Below are positions 31,553-43,800 of a stretch of DNA of 61,660 nt, piece after piece (the first letter of the stretch is position 1; each line of letters opens with the position of its first letter). The notes under the pieces were generated by a model, which had not been told where the DNA came from, searched no databases, and worked only from the letters and a program-made list of their open reading frames with translations. A program made the position numbers and the translations under genes. This stretch comes from Psilocybe azurescens (Eukaryota; Basidiomycota; Agaricomycetes; Agaricales; Agrocybaceae), in NCBI GenBank assembly GCA_023853785.1, contig JAJIRX010000237.1, forward strand, positions 1 through 61,660, given 5' to 3'.

Positions 31553-34528
31553 TCAAAACGCAGTCTGACCGTGATTACCACTAGGGTACGGATTGTCTGA
31601 CAGAGAACCAGGATTGTAGATCGGATCAGGACACTTGCCGCTATTTACTGACGCCAGGACCGGGTTCATTGTCTCGGCCGAGGGCGGTGCAATCTCCACT
31701 ATCTCAATCTTATCTTCCTTCAATAACGAAAGCGAACTCACAGGCGGCCGCTTATTTGGAGGCTTTCCATGCTCCATGGTATTCACAGTAGCATTTAGCG
31801 ACTGGAAGAAATCAATACGCGACGCCGACGTCTGTTGTTCAGGCGATGCCGTGAGACATGATGGGTCCGGACTTGAGTATGCTTCGAGTGAATGTGAATG
31901 GACTTTCTCCAGTGTCCGTGTGTCGATGGAAATGACTGTGCTGGAAGAAACGGCTATCGACGAGTCGGTACGCTGGCCTTTTCATAATTCTCAGAGTAAG
32001 AAGGAAGCGATCCCTGCGTAGCCGTAGAGATAGAGGGCCGCACTGCAGGGTTCCTTGGGAAATACCTCGAAATCGGCGATGACGGGTGATTCATTGGTGT
32101 CGTTGCAACTGTTGGAGTTGTAGGTGTCACCGGTGCCACAGACTCAGGACGCCACTTCTCCCACCAAATCCGCATGAACAGTGAAGCCTCCGAGTCCTTA
32201 CAGTTCCTGTCGTGTTTTCCCTCCAGGAACGACCACCATTCCGCCGAGAACCTTTGAACGCTTCCAAAGCGATCTCTGCCGTTAAGTTTACGTCTATTAC
32301 CAGCGTCTTCGCTTTCGGAGGTGTTGTTCTTATACGCGAACATGACCAACATAGTCGCCTCCAGTGCAGCCACAGCCGCCTCGTCCATACACGGTCCACG
32401 CTGCAGCAGCAGCGCATTAAGCCGCCTGACATATATCGCAGTGAGGTACAGAAGGTATACCGGATTGACAGGTTGACGATGCCTCGTAGACTGAGAGGTA
32501 CTCAGAGACGAGGATATTTGGGTCATAATACTTTGGAATATCTTGATCGCTTTGGAGCGATCATTGTCAAGTATTTCGAGAGATTGAGGGTTGTCATAAT
32601 ACGGAATGTGTCCCAGGCAGCCTTCTCCAAGAACTCGGCGGTATCACGATGGGCGAGGAGACAGTTAGAGGAGACAGTGTAGTACGAATCAGCAGCGCCT
32701 TGGAAGAAAGTTTTCAGCACGTGACTGTACTGTTGGAAAATTGGAACTGAAAATGGGTCCATTTTATTTCAATTAAACGTCACAAAGAAAAGAAAAGAAA
32801 ATAGACATACCTGAGATGTCGTTTTCAAGGTCCTAAAACGATGCTGATCGAACAGGCTTCCTTTGAGATATGGAGGGAACGACTTCTGGTGTTCATGCTC
32901 AATATGATACCACCGAGAATAGAAAGCATTCGCCAGTCGCAGTCCCAGCTCTACGCGATGATGGTAGAAGTCCTTTGCATAGTAATAGTTCGAAAGTCTA
33001 TCAGTGAACATAAACATGTTCTGATGGTGCAGGATCGAAATGAAGTTATGGAATTCCATTCGCAGTTTAATTTCACCGAAGTTGATTTTCGTGAGATGCT
33101 GTGGGTTGACGGCGTTGGCTCCCTGAGGATGCATCAGGGACTGCAGAAATTGATTCCTTCGCACGACCAACTGAAAGGTCGAATCAAGTTTATTTCGCTC
33201 AACGACTCTGCACTGTGGATGGTTGTTCGGCGTGAACGGTGTTGACAATTCATGAAAGCAATGATATGCCGCCGCCAGAACATCAGGCGCGACCCTCATC
33301 CCATCAACAACATCTCTAAATGTCTTCGAAATATCGAGTAATGGAGGAAGGCCGTTCTGCGAGAGGAATTTATGATATCCATCCATTTCAGAGCACACGC
33401 AGGCTTGTCGGACCGATAGCCAGCATAAATCGATTTCGGCCCACGTTTTCTTCGACCAGGTATTGGACAGATAGGATAACGCATGTTGGTTCTCGGTATT
33501 CAGTTTAGACAGCGATCGCAGCCACCTGCCTATGGTGAGGAATCGCTTGGAGCGACGAGTCAGGAAGTCGGAGGTGAAGTAACAGATGGCGTGGAAGAGA
33601 CCGGATTGTGGTGATTTGTACGGGCAAGGTGATGGAGGTTTCTGGGGTAGAATCCATATGTATAGAAGGATGCACTGAAGAGCGGGAAGAACGGTGGTGA
33701 GACTGAGCAACACTGAGGTGACAGTTATCACAGCTGCTACTGCAACCAACACTGTTCTGTTCCCCAGTATATGCAGAAATTCGATCATCCCAGCAAAAAA
33801 AGAGCACGAGGGCAATAGCGAGGAAGAGGGGGAACGTTGTGATGATACCGTGTACATGCCATTTATCCAACGCTTCGATTCGCATATTTAATATCGCAAT
33901 TTTGTCTCTTGACGACTGACCGGTGAATGCTTGATGCTCTCGAAGCCACTGCATGACGATGATACCGGAAAGGATGACGGTGAGACTGAGGATTAAGCTA
34001 ATGAACCAGCAGATGTTGACACGGACTGCTGCACTGCTTGGAGAGAACGAGGAGAAAGGCTGATTCGTAATCGATGTAACCCTTGCCAAAGTGTTAGATG
34101 AGTTATTGAGACCTTCTGCAATGATAGCAAGTAGGCTGACGATTTCTGCATTAGGATCGGGTTGAAGCATCTTGTATGATTGGGATATAAAAGCGGTAAC
34201 GAGACCGGAGAACAAACCCGCCTTTGTTGCATGTTCAACAATCACTAATGGGTGGAGAAGACGAGAATAAACTGACAAAAATGAGCAAGTTTTGTATCTC
34301 GTTGTTCCATGTATCACAGCGATGCTTCTCCTCTTCCACCAAAGGATCCAACAAGACCTTCCACGGATCACCAGCAGGCTGTTTAGGAGCGTAGTTGAAA
34401 TCGTCCTTCAGTTCCCACGCCTCATCATCCTACACGTTCCATCGTGAGCCCGACGTTACTTGCACGTGTGTGCGATGTCTACTTACCTCGGCAGGTGCCT
34501 GATCGCTCTGTGCTACATGATGGGCCAT
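31553..34528 (-). CDS. DUF6535 multi-pass membrane protein, one homopolymer frameshift
   Basis: Exon 1 (34528-34487) MAHHVAQSDQAPAE, exon 2 (34429-34277) DDEAWELKDDF ... EIQNLLIF and exon 3 from 34221 AGLFSGLVTAFI join in phase. The family signature is complete: LQPDPNAEIV, VRVNICWFISLILSLT, MQWLREHQAF, and then a TM helix LFLAIALVLFF. At 33796-33802 a run of seven T (minus strand) breaks the frame; six would continue into AGMIEFLHILGN and the next TM helix (ITVTSVLLSLTTVLPAL). Later exons hold a long soluble region to about 32769, 32762-32543, 32480-31960 and 31990-31553. Introns are 44-60 nt. DUF6535 proteins are abundant in agaricomycetes and their function is unknown. Exon joins after 32770 are tentative. 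Confidence 0.75.
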
Positions 34529-35234
34529 AGCAACTTCAAGGCAGTTATACCACAGAGAGAGAGGGAGCGGTTGGGAAGGATGAGAAAGAATGAGGGTGAG
34601 AACGTAGTTTGTCAATCTCCTAACTTAGCGCGCGACTTTGAGATTTCCGTACATTTAATTGGAATAACCAATCTACCGGAGATTTATGAGATTACTTTAA
34701 GGAGTAGAGCGCTAAATTATGCCCATGTGCACAGTCATTAGGTGGCAGAAAAGGAATACTCAGGCAATAATTCATGAGTGAGGCCGCACCGGTGTAGAAA
34801 GAACGGCGTTCACAGCGAAGTTCAAATCGTTAAGTCTTATGCATGACTCTCTCAAACATTCCGACATATATCAAATGGGAGTATTATCGCGTGGAGGCTG
34901 CCCTCGTGCATGGCTGAGAAACAGTGATTGCGAAGATAGGATCTGGTAACGTGTCTGGAATGGGCTCCAATCTGGAATTTTTTTTCAAATATGAGACTCT
35001 GAAAAGCCCAAACCATGCAGGTGAATTTGCTTAGCTCAGAATATTTGTAATTAATTCATTATTTAATAAAATATCTCTTAAAAAGCATTCAAAAGTCATC
35101 ATCTTATTTACATCTAGTCCTACAACTATGAAACTTTGCATATTGGAAGCTTTATACTAGGCTTATTTTCCACATTTCTGTCTAATATTTTCTATTGGTG
35201 AATGGTGTGATAATTAATATAGAAGACATACCTC
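34529..35234. other. Intergenic, promoter side of the DUF6535 gene
   Basis: From 34530 to about 34960 the base composition is balanced; beyond that it becomes AT-rich. The first few hundred bases should contain the divergent promoter of the DUF6535 gene. No gene is supported. Confidence 0.4.
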
Positions 35235-35345
35235 TATAGGCTCACAACACTTACAATTATTATTTCCTTTACACTCTGTCCCTTCACAGCCAGCTTTAAC
35301 ACAAACTTTGCATCTATGTTTTTGGGCTTCTCTTCTTCCCAAATT
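35235..35345 (-). pseudogene. Short cysteine-rich coding fragment
   Basis: The minus strand encodes HRCKVCVKAGCEGTECKG followed by NNNCKCCEP within about 37 codons: regularly spaced Cys pairs like a zinc-binding tail. No start or larger frame is visible, so it would be a relic. Similar Cys-rich tails occur in transposon-derived fungal proteins. Chance cannot be excluded. Confidence 0.2.
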
Positions 35346-35673
35346 GCATAAACTCCGGAAGAAGGGGCTGATTTAATGGAAAAACTGGGAAATTTGGGAA
35401 AACAGATAGTTGCATATCTATATTATCCGAGAGTCCATGCATAGTATATAGTTCAGGATAAGACATAAGTACATCATGCATTGTTGTATCATGTGTGGTA
35501 GGTTCAGAAGGAGTCTGAGAGGTGTCTAGTATATCTTACATTAATTAAAAAGTACTGATGATGATGGCTCTGCATTCTGCACCAACAAAGTGAGCAACAG
35601 TGACTGAAACAGTGACTAAAACAGTCTCTATCTGATTATTTGAAATCCCTGGCATATGCTTTTTTGCTGGAGG

Positions 35674-36174
35674 TAGTGATGTGATGGCTTGGGCTTGTCC
35701 CAAAAGCCCCAGCTTTGGCCTGGCTTTGGGGGCTCAGGCTTCACAAAATTGTGAGTCAGGCCCCAGGCCAAAATTCAGGCTTGGTCTGGCCTGGCTTTGG
35801 CTCAGGCCAGGGCTTTCAGTGTATCTGTGCAGTGGCATATTTTTGTGGAAAAATCAAGATAATATGTACTTGTATAAAGATAATACATTTTACAAGTGTA
35901 GAATGTAAATCAGTCACAAAGCATTGAAGATAGAGTCACTGATGGTGTTCTTAATCAAATTGAAACTCTGATGAAACTTACAAAATTTGCTCTCCTGTGT
36001 TGGATCGTGGTTTGTGAGTGCTATGCCAGACTTGAAAAAAAAATTGATTCTAAATCTGGGGCCCAGGGCTGGGGCTTGGGCTTTCGAGAATCTCTAGCTG
36101 GGCCAAAAGCCCCTCAGGCCAGACCCAGGGCCCAGCTTGGCCGGGGACCTCAGGCCAGAGCCAGCACACCACTA
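35674..36174. mobile_element. hAT-type MITE, 501 bp, with perfect 8 bp target duplication
   Basis: Flanked by GCTGGAGG on both sides (35666-35673, 36175-36182). The ends are TAGTGATGTGATGGCTTGGG and, read inward from the right, TAGTGGTGTGCTGGCTCTGG. Inside each end are GC-rich self-complementary repeats (GGCCTGGCTTTGG, CAGGCCAGACCC, GGGCTTGGGC) that contrast with an AT-rich middle. No coding capacity. The terminal TA(G/A)TG(G/A)TGTG pattern and the duplication length fit hAT. Confidence 0.9.
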
Positions 36175-36182
36175 GCTGGAGG

Positions 36183-37561
36183 AAGTATATGAGAAACATA
36201 GTTGATAGACCATACTTGTTTCTCATGTGGTTGTCTTTGTGGCTGACTTACTAACATAGTTTGCTTCTCCTGCCAGGTTTTATGGTATGCCACTAGATGC
36301 TCTTGTAGCTTATAAGAAATTGTTTTTCCATTGTAGCTCACAACACAAATTTGAAGCATGTGAACAAACTACTGAACCAAGTTTTAACATTTAATGTTAC
36401 CAATTGGGATGCTTAATGCCTGATTAGACATTAGGGCCATTCCAGACATGACACTAAAGCCTGAAGATATGGGGGCATGTCACTTGTCTGACAGATGGAA
36501 TGTTTTAAGATTAGATCAGCCATTATGTATGTTTCCACATATATGTCGTACAAAGGTCTATAAAAACATAAAGAGTTAGGAGATCAATAATGTCATGTCA
36601 GAAAAAAGGATAACTACCAGTCCAACCCAGGATTCATTGAATGATTCAGTCTCCCTTTGATTTGTGGCATGCTTTGCAGCTTGCAAGAGTATTACATATG
36701 TAGTGAGCTTGTCACTTTATATTTTGACAGAAAATTCAAGGAAAGCCCTTGAGATTAAGGGCTTACAATATTCAAATGTTTTGGGAAGATGCAAAGGGAC
36801 AATGTCCTTAGACTTCAGAACTTGTCACTGGGGTGCACCATGAACATTTGAACATGTGGACCAGGCCCACAAATTTCTGTAATGCCCTATTTGGAATTTA
36901 AATAGGACATAAACCCAGAAAAAGTTGGATTTAGGAAGTCCAGTAAATTGTGTCAAATATGATAATTTACATGTTTTTTCTCATGTTTAAAGTACTGTTG
37001 GTTGCTCCTAACTCATATCTTTCTAGCGGTATATAATATATTATGATAAGTGCTTTATTTGATACAAAGTATCCAATTTTACTGTTATTTTGTGTCTTAT
37101 ATTGCGTGTGACACGTGTAATTTCGCGTTTTACGTTTCAATTCTTTAACAGCTATATTCTCCTCGCTTTTCCGCACATTTCGATCTATAAAATGTCTATA
37201 TAGGTGCTCTACAAGTAGTACAACATTATATTTGGCAGGGCCCAAAGGTATATATGTATATGGTGCAGAGTTTCCATATATGTACAAGCACTGATGGTAT
37301 AGTTGGTTGATCACTGATGTGTGAGAGTCTGTTCACATGGCCTGTCCCACCCTTTGGTTCAATTCCTGTTGATGGCCAGGCTCGTCCCCATCTGGCTTTA
37401 TGACACATGCTGTCACTAAAGTGCATGTGGTTTGTGAGAGTGAACTTGACAACTCGTGTAGCCAGCTGGTCCATCTCAGGCCACTTTTGGCAGAGCCTGC
37501 CAAATCTTGTTGTGCTTACTTAGTGAAATAAGTGTCTTGAAGTCAGAAAAAGTGTTGAAAG
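36183..37561. other. AT-rich gene-poor DNA
   Basis: No frame longer than about 115 codons, no splice-supported gene and no tandem repeat recognised. Probably old degraded transposon sequence. Confidence 0.4.
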
Positions 37562-38522
37562 TATATACTTGTGGGATCAAAAAGTGATTGCAATTATATA
37601 ATCTGATGGTGTTTTGGGCAATCTTCGTCAACAACGAAACAGCTCATTCTTTGAAACCATTTGAGCTAAGTGATTATAATTTTGCAAAATAATATCTGAG
37701 ATATTTTGGAGTGTAGATATAGAATTTTGATCCAAAATAATGGCTGTAAACCCAGGGAGAAGCAAGTCTTTCAATTTATGTACTTTTGAGTGCTTGTGAA
37801 AGTTTTGTGTCAATAAAATCTTTCTGAGGTTACAAACAGAGTGTGTAAATAGAGAAAATATCTGAATATGTCTGCCAATTTTTTTTTTTAAATATCGAGG
37901 TAAGATATGAACTTTTGAAACAGGAATCACCTACCAAACTTTAATCAAGACTGGGGCAAACAACATCTCAAAGGCCATAAGAACTATTAGAGACAGAAAC
38001 GATGAGCTATAGAGCTAGAATTAATGGAGACTGTTAATCTGGGTACCCTCAGCCTAAATGTATTTCTATATGTCAAAATTATGTTCAGAGAGTGCTACTC
38101 AAACAGAAAGCTATCCAGTAAGATTATTGATTCATTAGCCATTCATTTTGAATGGTCAATATTTCATTCAGGCATGTATGGGAAATCTTGATACTTTGTA
38201 TGGGCACTTGTAGGAATACTATTAGTCCTTTACCCTATTTATATGTCTTCTTTATAACCTCAAAATGATTTCATTGACATAGACTTTTCATGAGCACCCC
38301 AGAGTGCTCAATTTTGAAGATTCACTTCTCTTTATGTTTCTAACCAGTATTCTGGCTCAAAATTTTGCAGAGATGTTTTAGAATAGCACATGTATGCCTT
38401 CCCAGAATTATAGTCCCTTAGCACTTCCAGTTTCAAGAACAAACACTTTTATTGTTGATGAAAATCATTCAAAATGGCATCAGATTACATAATCACAATC
38501 ACTTTTGATCCCACAAGTATAT
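37562..38522. mobile_element. Tc1/mariner-like foldback element, non-autonomous, about 960 bp
   Basis: TATATACTTGTGGGATCAAA at 37562 is repeated in inverted orientation at 38522. The two arms match for about 70-75 bp, including GTGATTG(C/T)(A/G)ATTATATAATCTGATG and a weaker CGTCAACAAC/CATCAACAAT end. TA dinucleotides at both boundaries fit a Tc1/mariner target. The interior has only short open frames and no DDE motif, so it depends on a transposase elsewhere. Confidence 0.75.
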
Positions 38523-40350
38523 ATAAAGGTATTGATATCAAATTCTAAGTTGATGTCAGTATACAACTTTTTTAAAATTTGTGATGGACTTTGTTGTTGT
38601 TGACAGGCCCGTGTGTGAGAAGCTCCATGTCAAATGTCAAAACCACTGGCATGCCCATTGCTGAACAACATCATCATTCAACATCAAAAGCATCTTCTCA
38701 CTCACTATCCTCACTCAGAGTCTCTATCCAAACTTGCTCATACAGTTGCTCCAGTATTGTCAACACCATTTTAGACAGCACATACAGCACCTTGTACACA
38801 ATGAACATGAGAAATGCCTCAACAGAGTTTGCACCAACACTGTATGATAACTGCTGGTTGTCATTTAGTAATACCCCAAAGTAGCTATACTACAATATGG
38901 CCAATATTTTACCAAGTTTTTGAAAAAATCACCCTTTTAGAAACTATTTCATTCAATCCAAAATACAAAAAAATTGGTATCATGTATACCTAATTTGAGC
39001 ATTTTTTTTGAGATGTGGCCACTTTTTTGACAGAGTTGACACATCAAGATTGGGAGGGGAGAAATGGCCATCACCCAAAATGAGCCCAATGATGATGCCA
39101 GACAACTGCTCTGCTCTGCACATCTTATGGCTCTGAGGGTGCAAGACTGGGTTCTGAGAGGTATACCAAATGGAACTGACTAGGTGCAGAGAGGCACAGT
39201 GATGTATGACAAAGTGTGAAGCTCTGAAAATGAGGTGCCATGTTTGAGAACAAGGTTGTGATGACAAGCAGCAGTTTGAGATAGAGACTGTGTCTCACAA
39301 CAGTGGCTAACTCTGTTAGTCACCTATAGGATTGTAGAATATAATATTTACTTCAGTAGTTGTACAGCTAATTATGTAGCAATACAACTATGTTTTAATA
39401 TGAGTGAACAAGATGAGAATGCAAGTAATAAACAACTAATCAAATAGTTGTTGAGCTATGGGCAATGTTTCTTCACACAGAAAGACTGTTGAACTAGATG
39501 CTAATTTTCACTGGGAGTTCTGGAGCTATTTTCCTATAGTTTATATACTTTTCCTACTACTGTATACCACTGTTTATATTATTTCTATCTATGTAGTTTT
39601 TCTTTTATTGATGAAGCCATGGCACTTAAATATAATCTGTGCATTTAATACTAATCTGTCTTGGTTTACTGATATTTTGATATTTCTTGTTTTAGTAACA
39701 CAATGTTTTGCTGGATCGATTTGCTTATTCATTGTCTTGGATGCGGCTGTGCTTGTATTGACGGAATTCAGTTTCAGGTAGTTATTCTACTCCACAAGGT
39801 GCAAAGGTGTGAGAAGATATCTGAGGGTCAAAAAACTTCCCCTTCAATGTAGATAAAGTACATGCTTTATACTACAAATAAGGAGGTGCAATAGCAACAC
39901 ACAAAGAACTGAATGAAAAATATAAACTTCTGCATAAAGAATCAAAAGCAGTGGTGATCATGAAACAAAGGAAGCTAAGAATAAAGATGAATAAATGTCC
40001 ACAAACTGTCAGGGTTTCCCTATCTACTCTTATTTTCATCACTTGATTATCTTTTATCTTATCATTCATCATTCATCTTATCTTTTATCTTTCTTAATAT
40101 TTTGATCATTCCAGAAGTTTCCACCATCACTCCTTGAATTATTCATCATGATCCTGTTTATTACTCATCATTACTCATCATTACACATCATTTTCTTCTT
40201 TATTATTCATCATGGTTTTTCTGATTACTCATCATGGAACCTTTTCCTTTTTCTGTCTCATTTTCTTATTTTTCTTTTCTTTTCTTCTTTATGTTTTAAT
40301 TACAATGAGCCTTGCTTGTATATAATATTATACTATTAAATGAATCTACT
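38523..40350. other. AT-rich gene-poor DNA
   Basis: Contains simple TTATTCATCATTACTCATCA-type repeats (40020-40230) on the plus strand and short frames of at most 107 codons. The 39458-39781 frame is hydrophobic with codons typical of AT-rich noncoding DNA; no gene is claimed. Confidence 0.4.
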
Positions 40351-40359
40351 ATAGTAATA

Positions 40360-40636
40360 AATTCCAGTTGGATTCCAACTGGATTCTATTCCATGTGGAA
40401 TTAAAGTTGGACTTGGTGAATTTCACTAAGTCCTCTTTTAATGAACTAATCTGGAATGAACTTGGATTCCAATTGAAATGGGTTCATTCCATGATTCCAG
40501 ACCCATTCCACTTGAAACCATTAATTGGAATCCAATTGGAATTGGTCAAGATTCCAACTGGACTTCAACTGATTCCATGGAATTGAGTTGCATTCCATGC
40601 ATTCCATTTCGAATGGGTGGGGCATGGTAAATTACT
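40360..40636. mobile_element. Stutter-family member D, right end
   Basis: Ends GGGGCATGGTAAATTACTA at 40636. Read inward this is TAGTAATTTACCATGCCCCA, which aligns with CAGTACTTTACCATCCCCCA of members A and C. Inside are TCCAGTTGGATTCCAACTGG, TCCAATTGGAAT and ATTCCACTTGAAA units. GTGAATTTCACTAAGTCC (40418-40435) is identical to the sequence at 28709-28726 next to member B. The left end was not found. Confidence 0.65.
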
Positions 40637-40886
40637 AATATTTAGCCAAAAAGTTCGCATTTTCAAGCCTCTAAAAGTTCACTTCAGAAAATGTTCATCT
40701 GTTCCCATTACTCACCACATTTTACAAAATTGTTCAGTTCAGTGTGCCCCGTTACCCGTTACATAAACTATAGGTCAAATAGTACAGTAATCTGACTAAC
40801 CAGACCTTCTGAGGTGTGACATTGTTTTCTTTGTTTCTACTTTGTTGTGATAGAATTTGTATAAAACAGATCGGATGCACAGACTG

Positions 40887-43800
40887 CTATTGACACTCAT
40901 TAGTGTCATTATTATGATCTTCTTCGGAATCGCTTACTCCCTCTTCAACTAGTGAGGCGAGCCACCCCATAAGCCCAGCCAGCTCTTCAGATGATAGAGA
41001 TGAGCGATTGTATTTCTGCATTATACACATGTGTCAGCACAAGTAACAGAATGTAAGGTACATTATAAGGGCATACCAATAACAATATATTAATTCCAGA
41101 ACAGAATCTTGAAGGTGGATGCCATGGCATGGGATTAGTTAAAGACAAAAGTGTAATGCACGGAGTGCAGCCAGATTTTGTTCAGTTGGGTATGCATAGG
41201 GTAAACAGTCTCCAAAATAGGTATTTAAGAATCGTGCCACAATTGGGATAGATGGTCGCTCGAATTGTGGATGCAGCTGTTGATATTGACACTTGACCTT
41301 CCAATTAAGAAGATATGCAGCCATATGAGGAAACCAACTTGAGCGCTCAATCACTGAGTTGATTCCTGGAGAGTCATTCTCTGAATGACAACCGAAGAAC
41401 TGACACTGAAATTCTCGGAGATGCAAAAACCATACTGAAGAAAGATAATATCCATGCAGATCAGCAATCCCTTCCTCCACGATGGTATATCCATTGCTAT
41501 CGTCGGACGGTTGTTCCAAATGCAGCATAGCTCCCAGGGTCTCGTCTTGAGCTTGAATGACAATGAGTTCCGTTAGATATCGACAGCTCTGGCAAGAAGG
41601 TAAAAAGAACCGATGATAGATCCAAGTTACTGCCTGCGACATTCTGTCCGGGAGACCTGTGTCGTACTCTGCAATCAGCGATATCGCCACAGGATCATAC
41701 TACAGGAATGACCGTGATACACGATAGTTAGTGCCATATGATCGTAAAAAGACACAAATATATACGTGCCAGTATGTCGTGTATCCAGCACATAGCAGCT
41801 AATGCAAACTTATTCAGCCCCATTCCCATCTCAGATTCGCGTATACAAAGTATGTTCCACAGCCTGGGATCCAGTAAAAGTGTCAAAAACAGTCGTCCCT
41901 GTACATCGGAGAATAAATGCTTTGTCTTTGATCCCCGAATACTCCTGCCACTTAAGAAGCGACGCAGAATCAACATTCTTATGTTAATTTCTGTTTGGGG
42001 TGGGAAGTTTGGGCTTCATTTGGAAGAAATATTTGTCAATAACATATCTATCAAAGCAGTATGAAACTTACACATTTGAGTCTTTGGCGCGCTTTATGGT
42101 ATCATTTCCCAATAGAGTCAAACAAAGACCCATGAGTCGCATCGACTGCTTAATCCATCGAGAAACCCATTCTTCGTCCCTCGCATTTAACAAAAAATTT
42201 CGCGAACGAGGATGGAGTGTTAATTTTGCACCCCTAAAACCTGACCACTCCCACTCCCACCAAACAGACATGAAACAATGGTGTATCTCGCTCGATAGGT
42301 TCACTTCGGGAAGGTGATTGATTTCGGCGTCAACGCTCAAATCTATGTCATACGACGCGTAGAATAGTAGTGGGGTAATACTGAGCATATCATTTTGTTT
42401 GAGATAATGTATGATTTTGCACTCAGCGTGGTCCAGAGTACACTCATAATGGGATGGCTCTCGATGTTGTTCTAACCAGGCGCGAAAGATTTCCAGATAT
42501 CGCAATAAATATGAACTGTATAGAATATTTGTCGAATCGGAATCAATGAAGGCTTTCAACTTCAAGTCGAGGTCTTCGCAAAGATTTTGTAAAGTGTAAA
42601 TATTCCACAGAATGCCAGGTGGCCAAGGTATGCCGTGCAGCAAGCGCTGCAAAGATATTATGCTCATAGTGCTGTTGGTATGTTCAATAAGAGCGGTTAG
42701 TATAAAATCCAGACAAAGCAAATGAGCTTACTAAGTCTTATGTTGTTTAACTTCTGGCTTCTGCTCTAAAGCATCCCCAACCAGATTGATAATAGTAAAC
42801 CAGAACTGAACAGAAATGTGGGCTACGTCCACAAAATATTGTCCCGAGCGAGGTTGATTCTTGAGAAATTCCCGAAATGATAAATGGCAGAACTTTATTC
42901 TTATTTCGTCTGGACAGCCACGCGGGCCATACAACACTTTCAAAACTTCTTTGGCTTCAAACTCCACATGTTCTACCTCAATGAGGGAGTTGAGGGCGTC
43001 TAAAATGATAGATATTACTCCAGCATCGACTCCGAGAAAAATCTCTATTGCTTGAATGGTTAAGCCGAGAATAATGCCGCCAAGGACCAGATTGAGTGTT
43101 GCTCGATGAGTGTCAGGGATGCGCGATAGAATTGCGGCATAGAGGGCGTCGAGGGTCGAGAATGCAGTGGCACGATGAGATCCAGCCGAGGTCAATATCC
43201 GGAGCTGTTCTCGAGGGTCACAGAAGTCAGACGAGTAGCCCATAAATCTGACGATTGTGGATGCATAGATAAATTGGCCGGAAGATTCTTCGACAAAGCG
43301 TTTGACAATGCGTGTGGGTGGCCAAGGTTGCACCACAGACGACATGACGCGGCTGTATTTTTTGAAAATTTCGGCGAATTCAGCAACGAGATATCTTTCG
43401 ATATCGCCGTCTGCATCTCCAACCTCGTTGAGTGATATAGGCAGTGTGAGATCATGAATAGCCTCTACTTCAAATGCATCCCTGATCCAATATTCGGGAC
43501 GACTGGCAATAAGGAATCGAAGGGGTAAGTTATGATGGTGTATATGGTAGGATATGAGAGAAAGGATGTTCTTCTGTGTGGTGGAACTTGCACATTCATC
43601 GAGACCGTCTATAATAATAGTAGGCGTGTGCGCTGACTAGTTTGATGCTTGTAAGAGAGGGTCAACGATAAGAGCCTTGATTTGAATATCCATGGATCTC
43701 GTAGGAAGCATCGGATCTTTCAATAATGTGTCGTTTATGAAGGGCAGTATGGCGGGGAATTGAACTGCAAGCTGATAGGCAAGCGTCGAGAAGAGTTTTT

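Noticed and set aside
39458..39781. 107-codon hydrophobic frame as a membrane protein gene
   Set aside because: AT-rich noncoding DNA yields Ile/Phe/Leu/Tyr-rich frames by chance; no splice sites, orthologue-like motifs or codon bias support it.
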